Below, one piece after another: positions 26,057 to 35,827 of a stretch of 64,000 bases of DNA. The position numbers and the translations under genes were made by a program. Each line of letters begins with the position of its first letter. Within the stretch, counting starts at the first letter, position 1. This stretch comes from Lactobacillus sp. ESL0791 (GTDB taxonomy: Bacteria; Bacillota; Bacilli; Lactobacillales; Lactobacillaceae): the NCBI RefSeq assembly GCF_029433255.1, contig NZ_JAQTHU010000001.1, positions 2,294,001 to 2,358,000 of the forward strand. Direction: 5' to 3'. A model generated the notes under the pieces. It saw nothing but the letters and a program-made list of their open reading frames with translations. It was not told where the DNA came from and did no database searches.

Positions 26057-26080
26057 AAGTCAGCTCAAGGTGAAAGCAAA

Positions 26081-26923
26081 ATGTCAATTGGTCAATTACT
26101 CAAAAAATACCGCATCGAACAGGTGAAAACGCAAAAAGAATGGTCAGAGAATGTGATTAGCCCTTCTTTTTATTCAAAAGTTGAAAAAGACCTTAACCAT
26201 ATTTCTGCCCATGATTTAATTGCTTTATTGCGCAAAAATAAGGTGCCATTAGTAAAATTTTTTGATGAACTAGACACTGATAGTGAAAGTCAGCAAGAGC
26301 AGACAGATGAAATTGACAATATTATTATTCATGCGTTTTATCATAATTCAACCAAAGAATTGCAACAATTACAGCAAGTCATAGCCGCTTCTGATTTGCC
26401 AGATAAAGCCGATCTGCTGTTAACAATCAGAGCCTTTATTGCTAGCATTATGCACAAAGATTTAAGTACGGCAGATAAAACTGCCTTAAGAGAGAAAATT
26501 TTTAACATTCCTGAGTTGGATAAAACTAAATTGGAGTTATACTGCAACTTCTTTACCCTTTATGACCTAGACGATAATCTCAAACTGGTTAAAAAAATCG
26601 TGCAAAAGTTCCAAGACAGTACGGACGTTTCCATCCAGGAATTACTTTTGGGTATTATCTGCAACCTGCTAGCCAATTGTATTGAAGCTAAACGCGACAA
26701 GGAGGCCCAATTTTTCATTAAAAGTGCTAACGAAATTACAACGCGGCCGGAATTATTTTTCTATAAAAATGCTCTGCTATTAATGGCCAATCTAATTGCC
26801 TATCATCTGGATGGGCAAAAGGAACACTTGGCAAACTGCCAATTGGCACTAAAAAATTTCACGGTGTTGGGGATGCCAGAATACGGTCAAACGTTAACGC
26901 AATTTTATGAGACGTACAAATAG
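26081..26923 (+). CDS. Rgg/GadR/MutR family regulator (paralogue 3)
   Basis: This is a 280-residue regulator. The helix-turn-helix (MSIGQLLKKYRIEQVKTQ, then SPSFYSKVEKDLN) is closest to paralogue 1, and the C-terminal domain has the FFIKSANEITTRPELFFYKN block. It is divergent from MFS paralogue 2 and shares the symmetric promoter with it. A hairpin terminator (26962-26993) follows. Together with paralogue 2 it forms two side-by-side rgg-MFS modules. Confidence 0.88.
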   Translation: MSIGQLLKKYRIEQVKTQKEWSENVISPSFYSKVEKDLNHISAHDLIALLRKNKVPLVKFFDELDTDSESQQEQTDEIDNIIIHAFYHNSTKELQQLQQVIAASDLPDKADLLLTIRAFIASIMHKDLSTADKTALREKIFNIPELDKTKLELYCNFFTLYDLDDNLKLVKKIVQKFQDSTDVSIQELLLGIICNLLANCIEAKRDKEAQFFIKSANEITTRPELFFYKNALLLMANLIAYHLDGQKEHLANCQLALKNFTVLGMPEYGQTLTQFYETYK

Positions 26924-26961
26924 CGTCTATAAATCATTTAACGCTCTAATCCCTTTAGCAG

Positions 26962-26993
26962 CAAGCACGCAATGAAGCGTTGCTTGTTCTTTT
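26962..26993 (+). terminator. Terminator after rgg paralogue 3
   Basis: CAAGCA (26962-26967) pairs with TGCTTG (26981-26986), followed by TTCTTTTT. A related hairpin precedes the second XRE gene. Confidence 0.6.
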
Positions 26994-27037
26994 TGCTAAA
27001 ACTATCCATAATAATTTCTAAAACAAGGAGGAAACCA

Positions 27038-27255
27038 ATGAAATTTGGTGAACGCCTAAAACAGGCACGAATTAACAAGAAGCTAACTCAAGAACAAGTC
27101 GCAGAAGATTTCTTTATCACTAGACAGGCAATTTCGAATTGGGAAAATGAAAAAACTTATCCCGATATGACCATGCTAATCAAGTTGAGCGATTATTACC
27201 ATCTTTCATTGGATACTTTACTCAAGGAGGATACAGGAATGCGCGAATATTTAGA
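27038..27255 (+). repeat. 218-bp perfect direct repeat, left copy
   Basis: It is identical to 27779-27996 by eye. It covers the HTH-coding part of the two XRE genes, with the repeat period of 741 bases. Confidence 0.85.
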
Positions 27256-27691
27256 GAAAAAAGAAGTAGTTAAAGGGGTACGACCAATAAGAGGTAGCTT
27301 AACTCTAATTGATTTGCTTCTTTTTGGTATTTTTATCTATAACATTTATAAGCACACTATTCCAGTTGGCAGTATTACTTGGTATTTATTAATATTAGCC
27401 ATTTTAATTGTCAGCTTTACCATGACACGACTAAATAAATTTGACCAAAAACACTCACTTCAGCTCGAATATACTTGGCAAAAATATCTTACCGGTGAAA
27501 AAGGTCTGACAATCGCAATTGTTCCACCAATTTTATGTGTCATTGCAGGATTGATTTTAACTTTACTCAAATGGAAATACAGCAGCACCGTCATTTCAGT
27601 AAGTGTTGGTTGGACGCTTGGAATTATTTTTATAATTATTGAAAAACATTTTATAAAACTCAGAAAAAGGAATGACAGTAAGAACTTTTGA
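27038..27691 (+). CDS. XRE regulator with membrane domain, copy 1
   Basis: This 217-residue protein starts at ATG 27038 behind AAGGAGG. Residues 1-77 form an XRE helix-turn-helix (MKFGERLKQARINKKLTQ, with RQAISNWENEKTYPD). The C-terminal part (about 90-217) has four hydrophobic segments. The first 218 coding bases are identical to those of the next gene, while the membrane domains are unrelated at a glance. Such membrane-tethered regulators are thought to sense envelope conditions. The pair follows the rgg-MFS module. Confidence 0.82.
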   Translation: MKFGERLKQARINKKLTQEQVAEDFFITRQAISNWENEKTYPDMTMLIKLSDYYHLSLDTLLKEDTGMREYLEKKEVVKGVRPIRGSLTLIDLLLFGIFIYNIYKHTIPVGSITWYLLILAILIVSFTMTRLNKFDQKHSLQLEYTWQKYLTGEKGLTIAIVPPILCVIAGLILTLLKWKYSSTVISVSVGWTLGIIFIIIEKHFIKLRKRNDSKNF

Positions 27692-27778
27692 TTTCTTTAG
27701 TACTAAGCAGGCAATAAATCGTTGTTTGCTTTTTCAATAAAGCCAAACATAATAATTCTTAAAACAAGGAAGACAACA

Positions 27779-27996
27779 ATGAAATTTGGTGAACGCCTAA
27801 AACAGGCACGAATTAACAAGAAGCTAACTCAAGAACAAGTCGCAGAAGATTTCTTTATCACTAGACAGGCAATTTCGAATTGGGAAAATGAAAAAACTTA
27901 TCCCGATATGACCATGCTAATCAAGTTGAGCGATTATTACCATCTTTCATTGGATACTTTACTCAAGGAGGATACAGGAATGCGCGAATATTTAGA
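27779..27996 (+). repeat. 218-bp perfect direct repeat, right copy
   Basis: It matches 27038-27255. The identity ends inside the codons just after the helix-turn-helix domain. Confidence 0.85.
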
Positions 27997-28393
27997 AAAA
28001 AAGGAAGTTACAAAAGAACTTAAACCGATAAAACTTAAACTACTTATTATAGTTATCTTATGGGTAATCTTTATTTATTCTCCAAAAAGTTGGCACACAT
28101 CAGCAAAAACATCATTTATTTTTACTCTGATTGAATTTTTTTCAATCTGGTTAACTGTCCGAACTTTAATAGAATTAGACCAATTTAGTGATTCTAATTC
28201 TCTTGGCTTAAAATACAAGTGGCAACAAATTTTATTCAGTAAAAAAGGACTAAAGTGGCTGCTTCTTTTGCCAACAATTTTAGCCATCGCCGCAATCTGG
28301 TTTTATGCAATTAAAAACTTTATCTGGATTGGTTTAGCCATGACAAGTATAATGCTGTATGCAATTATATTTTCATATTTATGGAAAAAATGA
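27779..28393 (+). CDS. XRE regulator with membrane domain, copy 2
   Basis: This 204-residue protein starts at ATG 27779 behind AAGGA. It has the same helix-turn-helix as copy 1, base for base up to 27996, joined to a different membrane domain (LKLLIIVILWVIFIY, then two or three more helices). Both proteins should bind the same DNA sites but respond to different membrane signals. The spacer before it keeps remnants of the copy 1 leader, which shows tandem duplication. Confidence 0.82.
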   Translation: MKFGERLKQARINKKLTQEQVAEDFFITRQAISNWENEKTYPDMTMLIKLSDYYHLSLDTLLKEDTGMREYLEKKEVTKELKPIKLKLLIIVILWVIFIYSPKSWHTSAKTSFIFTLIEFFSIWLTVRTLIELDQFSDSNSLGLKYKWQQILFSKKGLKWLLLLPTILAIAAIWFYAIKNFIWIGLAMTSIMLYAIIFSYLWKK

Positions 28394-28400
28394 TCATTAA

Positions 28401-28432
28401 AAAAGGTGTTCCAAATTTTTGAAACACCTTTT
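28401..28432. terminator. Bidirectional terminator
   Basis: AAAAGGTGTT pairs with AACACCTTTT between the XRE gene and the converging transporter gene. Confidence 0.8.
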
Positions 28433-28458
28433 CTCTTAACTAAATTAATCAGTGCTAA

Positions 28459-29913
28459 TTACCACATACCGATTACTTTCATCCAGCCTAAGCCAATGAT
28501 ACCGTAAACTAAAATGTAGAAAATTCCAAAAACAAAACTCATCTTCCACCACTCACTCTGCTTAACGTAACCAGAAGCGGCTAAAACAGATGAAGCCGGG
28601 CTTGAGTAGTGCGTGGTTGAACCCATAATCGCTGAGAACAAAGCTAAGAATTGTGCAGCCATTACTTTCGGTGCACCAGCGGCAATAGCCACCGTCAGAA
28701 GCGGCAGGTACATTGCTGAGTTGTGCGCCGTTGCGCTCGCAAACAGGTAGTGTGTGTAAAACAGCACTAAGGCTAAAATGATCAAAACTGTTAGCCAGTT
28801 GACACCCTTTAACCCAGCAGAAATACTGGTTGAAATCCAACCGATGAAACCAAATTGGGTCAATTTTTCAGCCATAAATACTAAAATCGACAGCCAAATC
28901 AAAATATTCCAGGCACCAGTTTCTCGTAAAAGATCTTTCGGAGCCAAAACACCGGTTAAAAGTAGTAATGATACCGAAATAAAAGCAATCAGAGTGGCAT
29001 CAATGTGCAGTGTGCTTGAAAGCATCCATAAAACTAGTGTGATCACAAAAATGATACTCATAGTGATTTCTGGGACTGTAAGTTTACCCATTTCTTCCAA
29101 CTGACCGTTAGCCCACTCTTTTGCATTGGGGGTTTCTTTGATCGTTGGCGGGTACATTTTGTAAACAAAGTAAGGGATAACAGCCAAACAAATTGCTGCC
29201 GGAACAATGCTGGCAAGCAGCCATTCCATCCAGCTTAAGGTAACGCCCGCCTTGGCAGCCAAAGCTACCGCAATCAAGTTTGGCGCACAAGCCGTCATAA
29301 ATAATGAAGAAGTAATGACATTAACCTGAAATTCAGTAAATGTTAAATATGCACCCATCTTTTTTCTTGAAGGATCATTTGGCTTTGAATCAAACGTGTC
29401 GGCTAAAGACTGAATCAGCGGATAAACAATTCCACCAGCACGCGCACCGTTTGAAGGGGTAGCTGGTGAAACAATCAAATCAATGGCACCAATTGCATAA
29501 CCCAAGCCCAAGGATTTTTTGCCAAACCATTTAATAAAAAACAGGGCAATCCGCCGACCCAAACCGGTCTTAACTATTCCCCGGGAAATCATAAAGGCCA
29601 TCGCAATCAGCCAGGCAGAAGAATTGCTGAAAGCATCAATCGCACCTTTAGCAACGACCTTGCCATTAACAACTTGATCGGCCAGCGGTGCTAACCCAAG
29701 ACAAATTGTTAATGTAAAACCTAATAGAGTCACACCAGCAATCGGCAACGGTTGCGTAATACATCCCAAAATAGTTGCAACAAAAATTGCTAACATCTGC
29801 CAAGCTTGAACACTCACGCCAGCGGGACGAACTGCTGTCGTCAGCCAAATAATCAAGCCAACTACCACAGGCAGTATGAATTTTTGATATTGTATCTTCT
29901 CTAGTTTTTTCAT
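28459..29913 (-). CDS. DASS family anion (di/tricarboxylate) transporter
   Basis: This is a 484-residue polytopic protein of the divalent-anion:sodium symporter family (SLC13, CitT/YbhI/2-oxoglutarate-malate translocator type). Family signatures are the SNSSAWLIAMAFMISRGIVKTGLGRR region, of which SSAWLIAMAF is the core, SPATPSNGARAGGIVYP, and TAHNSAMYLPL near the C-terminus. It exchanges or symports dicarboxylates such as malate, succinate, fumarate or citrate across the membrane. It is monocistronic, with no lyase or dehydrogenase next to it. In this cell it could feed acids used as electron acceptors. Substrate cannot be fixed from sequence. Confidence 0.88.
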   Translation of the reverse strand: MKKLEKIQYQKFILPVVVGLIIWLTTAVRPAGVSVQAWQMLAIFVATILGCITQPLPIAGVTLLGFTLTICLGLAPLADQVVNGKVVAKGAIDAFSNSSAWLIAMAFMISRGIVKTGLGRRIALFFIKWFGKKSLGLGYAIGAIDLIVSPATPSNGARAGGIVYPLIQSLADTFDSKPNDPSRKKMGAYLTFTEFQVNVITSSLFMTACAPNLIAVALAAKAGVTLSWMEWLLASIVPAAICLAVIPYFVYKMYPPTIKETPNAKEWANGQLEEMGKLTVPEITMSIIFVITLVLWMLSSTLHIDATLIAFISVSLLLLTGVLAPKDLLRETGAWNILIWLSILVFMAEKLTQFGFIGWISTSISAGLKGVNWLTVLIILALVLFYTHYLFASATAHNSAMYLPLLTVAIAAGAPKVMAAQFLALFSAIMGSTTHYSSPASSVLAASGYVKQSEWWKMSFVFGIFYILVYGIIGLGWMKVIGMW

Positions 29914-30071
29914 AGCATCTCCTTAAAAAATAAACACCGTTATTTTATCATAAATGAGATTTTGGTAAAGTTAATTATTTCACATTTAACAAATTGCACT
30001 TTTTAAATACTAATGCAATTATTTTCAATAACTAAATTTTCTTAACTATTTTATGAAGAAACAATTCTGCA

Positions 30072-31640
30072 TTAATTTTTACCCAGCTTCCCGCCTTTTA
30101 ACTCAATTTCAGTAAATTTATCCTTATCAGGCAAGCGGTGCGACACCATGATCACTGTTTGGGCAGTTCTGGCAAGATAGTCTGTTAGTTGGACCGTCTG
30201 CCTTGTATCCAAATTTGCCAAGGGTTCATCCAGTAAAAGAAGCTCATGACTTGCCACAAGTGCCCGCGCAATGCCAATTAATTGTTTTTGCCCTGCAGAA
30301 ATATTTTCATCCCCGGTAGTCAATTGATAATCCAACCCACCCTTGAAATTTTTAATCAAGTTGGTCAACCCAATTTCATCACTAATTGTATTAATCCTTT
30401 CAGTTGCAATATCTCTTCCTAAAATAATATTTTCTTTAATCGTTCCGCTGAAAACTGAATTTACTTGGGGCACAAGTGTCACCAGCTGGCGCAAAGACGA
30501 AATTTCCTGCGGGATTGAAATGCTGCCGCTTTTAAGTTGCAGCGCTCCGCTCATAATATTCAGCAATGTTGATTTCCCACAGCCACTCTTGCCATAGATT
30601 AAATATTTTGAGTGCTTGTTCAAATTAACTTTAAAAGAGAGATTTTTAAAAGGCAGCTCCGTATTATCGTATCCAAAAGTAATATTTTCCAACCCAAATT
30701 CATTATTTCGATTATAGGTAAGCTGATTTTTAACGCTACCTTGCTTCAAGAAGTTCCTGATTCTGTCTTCCGAAACTTTTTGGTTATTGAATTCACTGTA
30801 AAAATACGGTGCTTCGTAGAATACCCAAGTCAAACTGTTTGTCAAAATTGAAAAACTAACAAATTGGGGAACCGTCAGCATTTTTTGACTAATCATGTAA
30901 ATTTCAATCACGAGCGTGAGGCAATCAAACAGCAAGCCAAAAAAGGTGCTGGTAATCAACATCAATTGCTGGGTCATTGCATTGCGGTATTGTGCCTTTA
31001 AAAATTGCCGATACTGGCGCTGAAATAAATCTTCAGTAAACTTTTCCTGCTGATTAATCATGATAAACTCGCGTGAATTAATAATTTCCGTCAGCACTTC
31101 CTGCAATTTTTCCTGGTGCATTTGCTGTTTTGCCCGTGATTTAATAATCAACTTATTAAAAAACTTGGGCCCAATTAAGGACAGCAGACACAGAAATAGA
31201 ATTATTAAGGTCAGTTGCCAAGAAGTGAACAAGCCAAAAATAATTGCTGCAATAAACGAGCTGCCGCCAATCAGTAAGTTGGTCAGCGTGCTGGCATAGC
31301 GTCCACCTGCCACATTAGTGTCCGTTAAAATCAGGGTCAGCCACTTTCCCTTATTTAAGGCCGCTAATTCCTCTTGGACTTTGCCAATAATTTTATCGGA
31401 AAGCTGTTTTTCTTCTGTAAACAATAATTTTCTTGTTAAAAACGATGTGCCATATTTGGCCGCAATAATTACTAGGCAGGAAACTATTAACAGGCTGCCG
31501 TAAAAAACAAACTGCTTAACGGACATTTTCACATCGAGTGTTCCTAAAAGTCGTGCAAGAATAAATTCCGCCGCTGCACCGACAATACCTAACAGCCAGA
31601 CCATGCCTAGTCGCACTTTAGTCATTAAATTTTGTTTCAT
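30072..31640 (-). CDS. ABC exporter half, second gene of pair
   Basis: This 522-residue protein has a six-helix membrane domain (about 1-300) and an ATPase domain with Walker A GKSGCGKST, signature ISAGQKQ (in place of LSGGQ) and Walker B LLLLDEPLANLD. The gene overlaps the end of the preceding exporter gene by 23 bases, so the two halves are made together and probably form a heterodimer. The aberrant Leu after LDEP... (DEPLA, not DEATS) is unusual for exporters. Cargo unknown; drug or peptide export is likely. Confidence 0.85.
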   Translation of the reverse strand: MKQNLMTKVRLGMVWLLGIVGAAAEFILARLLGTLDVKMSVKQFVFYGSLLIVSCLVIIAAKYGTSFLTRKLLFTEEKQLSDKIIGKVQEELAALNKGKWLTLILTDTNVAGGRYASTLTNLLIGGSSFIAAIIFGLFTSWQLTLIILFLCLLSLIGPKFFNKLIIKSRAKQQMHQEKLQEVLTEIINSREFIMINQQEKFTEDLFQRQYRQFLKAQYRNAMTQQLMLITSTFFGLLFDCLTLVIEIYMISQKMLTVPQFVSFSILTNSLTWVFYEAPYFYSEFNNQKVSEDRIRNFLKQGSVKNQLTYNRNNEFGLENITFGYDNTELPFKNLSFKVNLNKHSKYLIYGKSGCGKSTLLNIMSGALQLKSGSISIPQEISSLRQLVTLVPQVNSVFSGTIKENIILGRDIATERINTISDEIGLTNLIKNFKGGLDYQLTTGDENISAGQKQLIGIARALVASHELLLLDEPLANLDTRQTVQLTDYLARTAQTVIMVSHRLPDKDKFTEIELKGGKLGKN

Positions 31641-33273
31641 TAACTTGTCCCTCTTGTAATCTAATTACCGTATCCGCATCATTAATCATGTTGAAAGTAT
31701 GGGTAATGATCACAATCCCATGATTAACCGCTGCCTTTCGTAAAACCTGCATGACATTTTTTTGACTAGCCTGATCTAAGTCGGAAAAAGGTTCATCTAA
31801 GAATAAAAATGGGCGTTTTTGAACCAACGCCCTAATAATTGCAATGCGGCGCATCTGCCCCACCGAAAAATCACTCTCTGGGCTAATCTGTGTTGCCAAC
31901 CCTTGCGGCAATTCTTTTATCCTTGTCCACAAACCCAGTTCTTCCAGCAACTGCCTCAATTCTTCTGCAGAATAATTCTTATTTCCCAAGCACAGATTTT
32001 CAAGCAAACTAGCAGAATAAATGATACTTTTCTGCGGCACATAAGAAATTTGTGCTGCCAGCTTGCCTGATAAATTTTTACCATCAGCTTTGAAACTAAC
32101 CGTTCCGCTTGTTGGCTGCAAATTCCCCGCCGCTAGCCGCAGCAAAGTGGTTTTACCAGCACCATTTTCACCTAATAAGAAATAAAGACCGTGATTATGC
32201 AGCCGCAAATTGATGCGATCAAAAATTTTTCGTTCCTGTTTAGGATAATTAAACGAGACATTGGTAAAAACTATTTCATCACTATTTTGCTGGTTTGTTG
32301 CCGAAATTTGCGGAGCACTTTGATCAAGATTAGAAAAAACACGAGTAAATGAAGCCTGCTGCCTTGCTAAATATTCCAATGTCTGCGGCAGCGAAATAAA
32401 GGGATAAAGAACTGAACCCACGCCGGCATTCCATAAACCTAGCATCGCACCCATGCTTAGTTGGTTAATGCGCACTAAGAGCAGACCAAGCAAAATCGTG
32501 CCCACTTGCGCCAAATAAACACCGCCGGTAAGCACCGCGTTATTTTCGGCAACGTAATTAGCAAATTTTAAATAAGCCGGCCGCTTGCCTTGATAATAAG
32601 CATCATGCCGGTTCATGACCCACTTAAATGTGCCAAGCGTGCGAAACACCGGCAAGCCTTTATACAACTCTTCCAAAAAGGCTTTATGCTGATCATCTTT
32701 TGTCATAAATTCTAGATTTGCAGCTGTCTGTAATTTTAAAAATTTGCGGACAATCAGAAATAAAAGCAGACTGATTACCATAAAAATACTGGTAAAAGCC
32801 ACTGAGAAAAACAGCAGGTAAATGATGCCGCACAAAACGGTTAAGGCAAAGTCCAGTAACGGCATTAAGCCATCAAGCAGCGTTGACGACAGCACCTGAA
32901 TGTCACTGTTGATGATATTCAGCATTTTACCAGCTGTTAGTCGTTGGTCTTTTTGCTGTAGAAATCCTTGCAACACTTGCGTACTGATTTTCTGACTAAG
33001 CGTAACTTTAATCTGCTGCTGCAAGCGCGCCGAAAAATAGTCAACCACTGTATAAATGACAATTCCTAGCAGCATCAACAGTAAAATGGTTTTAAGCATA
33101 AAATATCGACCATTAGTTGCAACATCAATTCCCTGCTGCAGCCAAAAAGAAATATATACATTAAAGCCTGCAAGGATTAACCTTGTTACTAACAGGGTCG
33201 CCACCACCTGCCAGCGCAAATATTTCATTAGCTCTAACACATTTTTCAGCTGCTGTTTAAGTGAAACGTGCAT
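31618..33273 (-). CDS. ABC exporter half, first gene of pair
   Basis: This 551-residue protein starts at ATG 33273 behind a perfect AAAGGAGGT. The membrane domain (about 15-300) is followed by an ATPase with Walker A GENGAGKTT, signature FSVGQMRR and Walker B FLFLDEPFSDLD. Both halves have non-standard signature motifs, so the ATP sites are probably unequal. An intrinsic terminator ends only about 20 bases before the start codon, leaving no room for a promoter. The operon must be read by passing through that terminator from the phosphotransferase gene upstream. Confidence 0.85.
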   Translation of the reverse strand: MHVSLKQQLKNVLELMKYLRWQVVATLLVTRLILAGFNVYISFWLQQGIDVATNGRYFMLKTILLLMLLGIVIYTVVDYFSARLQQQIKVTLSQKISTQVLQGFLQQKDQRLTAGKMLNIINSDIQVLSSTLLDGLMPLLDFALTVLCGIIYLLFFSVAFTSIFMVISLLLFLIVRKFLKLQTAANLEFMTKDDQHKAFLEELYKGLPVFRTLGTFKWVMNRHDAYYQGKRPAYLKFANYVAENNAVLTGGVYLAQVGTILLGLLLVRINQLSMGAMLGLWNAGVGSVLYPFISLPQTLEYLARQQASFTRVFSNLDQSAPQISATNQQNSDEIVFTNVSFNYPKQERKIFDRINLRLHNHGLYFLLGENGAGKTTLLRLAAGNLQPTSGTVSFKADGKNLSGKLAAQISYVPQKSIIYSASLLENLCLGNKNYSAEELRQLLEELGLWTRIKELPQGLATQISPESDFSVGQMRRIAIIRALVQKRPFLFLDEPFSDLDQASQKNVMQVLRKAAVNHGIVIITHTFNMINDADTVIRLQEGQVNETKFND

Positions 33274-33291
33274 AGCTACCTCCTTTTTAAA

Positions 33292-33328
33292 CAAAAAAAG
33301 TCCTCCCAGGATGACCCCGAGAAGACTT
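33292..33328 (-). terminator. Terminator directly ahead of the ABC exporter genes (possible attenuator)
   Basis: On the minus strand AAGTCTTCTC pairs with GGGAGGACTT and is followed by TTTTTTTG. The ribosome site of the ABC gene follows at once, so readthrough here sets ABC expression. Confidence 0.75.
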
Positions 33329-33383
33329 CTCAAAATATTTTAATTTATGTTATTGTAACGTCATTCAAAGTAAAAGTAAATCT

Positions 33384-34223
33384 TTAATTTGTTTCTCTAA
33401 AAAACTCCGCTACCGTTTGCAGCATCTTTTTACCCTCCGCTCTGAAAACATCATCAGGAATTTTTTCCGTATAGTTCATGATCCCCAAAGCCACAATATA
33501 GATTAGATAAACTTCCGTCACCGGTTTTAACTGCCACTGACTTTTCTCAATGCCGTAGCCTTGCAAAAACGCGTCAATTAGTTTCTGATCACAGCTAAGA
33601 TCTTGATAAAATAATTTAATAAAGTCCTCAAACGCCGTGCCTAAGCGGGCTTTTTCATAATCAATTAAGGTTAACTTGCCGCCAACTATTTTATAATTGC
33701 GCAAGCCGACATCCCCGTGCTGGACAATCTTACTATGAGCGGCCAAATCTGCAGCAATTACATCCCTGTAAGGTAGAAAATATTTTCGTAACTCAGCCAA
33801 AGTTGTCCGCGCCTGTATATTTTGCAAATTATTTATTTTTTCAGCTACTTGATCAAGCGGATAATCTACGCGCCGAATGTGTGCAAAAGGCTTAACCTCG
33901 GTATGAAATTTTGCCAAAACCTGTCCCATTTCCTTGGCTAACTGCGGCGTCATAGTACTTGTCACATCTTGCGGCGCCAAATCTGTCATCACCAAGACAA
34001 GCAACTTTTCCCTAGGCAAAGCAAAATCAGTCAGCACACGGTCGTTTAACTCCTGATTGACCATTTTTTCAGCATATAATTTTCTGGCCTGTGCGAATAC
34101 TTTTACAAAAATGCGCTGCTGATAAATTTGGCTGTCACCAACAAAGGTACTATTTAACGACTTATGATTTGTCGGTGTTAAAGACGCCCTGAGCTTTTCA
34201 TTCAACGTTTGCTTGAGTTCCAT
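33384..34223 (-). CDS. Aminoglycoside phosphotransferase/choline kinase-fold protein
   Basis: This protein of about 279 residues has the APH kinase fold: catalytic loop VQHGDVGLRN (His-Gly-Asp...Asn) and metal-binding LIDYEKA. ATG 34223 is eight bases from AAAGGA, while ATG 34229 would be too close. Family members phosphorylate aminoglycosides, choline, homoserine or other small alcohols; nothing in the sequence identifies a resistance enzyme. It sits upstream of an ABC exporter pair and is separated from it only by a terminator, so a joint role in resistance or in modifying an exported molecule is possible. Confidence 0.78.
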   Translation of the reverse strand: MELKQTLNEKLRASLTPTNHKSLNSTFVGDSQIYQQRIFVKVFAQARKLYAEKMVNQELNDRVLTDFALPREKLLVLVMTDLAPQDVTSTMTPQLAKEMGQVLAKFHTEVKPFAHIRRVDYPLDQVAEKINNLQNIQARTTLAELRKYFLPYRDVIAADLAAHSKIVQHGDVGLRNYKIVGGKLTLIDYEKARLGTAFEDFIKLFYQDLSCDQKLIDAFLQGYGIEKSQWQLKPVTEVYLIYIVALGIMNYTEKIPDDVFRAEGKKMLQTVAEFFRETN

Positions 34224-34275
34224 TGTCATTTCCTTTCTATTTTAGATTAAATTTAACTCATTACTTTTTACTACT

Positions 34276-35679
34276 TTGAATAGTTTACAACAACAATTTA
34301 TAAATGTCTTGGATAAGTTTTATGATGAAAGTGCCAATCTCTTACAGGGAAAAGTAACCTTAGATGAATTAATTGACCAGTTCATGCAAAACTTAAGAAC
34401 TTGGGGATTAGAAGTTATTACCCAGCAGTTAGAACAGTTAGATAAGGATTACAAGCAGCTGGCAATTAGGAAAAAGCGGTATGCAGTTAAGGCCCTTCGT
34501 ACCTGTATTAAGCAAACAGTTTACGGTCAAATTGCGTTTAAACGAACTTATTACCAAGACAAAAGTTCTGGCAAATATTTTTATTGGTTGGATGAACAAT
34601 TGCGTTTAGCTAAATATAGCCGAATGACCTTAGGCTTTAAAGCAGCAGTTTTAATTAATACCGGCAGGCATGCTTATCAAGAAGCTATTGACATGACTAA
34701 GTACAATGCAATTCATTCTAAAGCTACAGTGATGAATATTGTTCACCATGAGGGAAAGCTAATTCCCAACTTGGTAGCAGAAGGAAAGATAAAGCCGCGC
34801 ACCAACAAAGTACTTTATATTGAAGCTGATGAAGATCATGTTGCTTATCAAGACAGCAGTAATCGCTTTATGAAATTGGTTTATGTTCATGAAGGCTACA
34901 ATACAAGTGCGAAGCGCCATTTTATTAAGCATGCGGTTTACTTTACTGGTAATTATTTAGGCAGTGACAATGACTTATTGTGGGACGAAGTTTGGCAGTA
35001 TGTTAAAGCAATGTATCCACAGGTAGAAAAAATTTATTTAGCTGGTGATGGCGCCGCTTGGATTAAGGCTGGAACGGCTTATTTCCCGCATTGTAAGTTC
35101 GTTCTTGACCGTTTTCATCTGTCTAAATACTGTCATTTAGCAAGTACCAAAGCAAAACAAGGTACAGCAGAAAAATTGTATGCATGGGCATTGAGCGGCA
35201 AGCAGGAAAAATTAAAATTATATTTTTCCACTAAGTTGTCTGACCCAGATTTGAGTAAAAGTGCGCGTAAACAAATTAAAAAGGCACAAACTTATATCTT
35301 AGGTAACCTGGAGGCAATAGTGCGGGCCAGCGAGCAAGATTATCAGTGAGGTCATATCAGTCATTATTTGTCTGAGCGCTTAAGTTCAAGGCCTAAGGGC
35401 TGGAGCCTAGTTGGTGCCCAAAGTGTTGCTCGCGTGAGAATTTTTCAAATGAATGGCGGGAATGTAGCTAAATGCTTGCAAGAACAAGCAGACAAATCTT
35501 TCAAGCAGGAACGTGTCAGCCGTGTAGATAAACGAATTAAATTGCAGCGTAAGGGGCTTAAAGATAATTATTATGAAATATGGCAGAGTAGTTTCGGAGA
35601 AAGTCAAAAACACCATTATTTCTTAGAAGGTTTAAAACATGGTGGACAAAAAATCGGTCAAAGCGAGTGCATAATATAA
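34276..35679 (+). pseudogene. ISLre2-family (UPF0236) transposase, interrupted by a stop codon
   Basis: A single frame of 468 codons runs from TTG 34276 to 35679 but is broken by TGA at 35347-35349. The protein matches ISLre2 transposases: catalytic-region pieces IEADEDHVAYQ and LAGDGAAWIK, then VLDRFHLSKY, and after the stop GHISHYLSERLSSRPKGWS. Family members have a Cys-x-x-Glu-Gly-His block at this point; here the sequence jumps from Gln to stop to Gly-His, as if three bases were lost so that TGC GAA became TGA. It is inactive unless read through. No matching terminal inverted repeats were found close to the gene. Confidence 0.85.
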
Positions 35680-35769
35680 AAAATAATACTAAATAACAGA
35701 ATCTTATCAGACGGGTCTTTGTAAACAAGTACCCACAAAAAGTTGACACTAACAAAAAATTCCGCATAA

Positions 35770-35798
35770 TTGACGTACTTAATAACGGACGCTATACT
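35770..35798 (+). promoter_or_regulatory. Promoter of the yefM-yoeB-like operon
   Basis: TTGACG (35770-35775) and TATACT (35793-35798) are 17 bases apart; the AGGAGG ribosome site and ATG follow within 30 bases. Confidence 0.7.
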
Positions 35799-35827
35799 TA
35801 TTTTAAATATAATTAGGAGGTATAATT

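Noticed and set aside
33056..33343. Plus-strand open frame across the ABC exporter start
   Set aside because: It is the shadow of the well-supported minus-strand gene, with no ribosome site and no recognisable motif.
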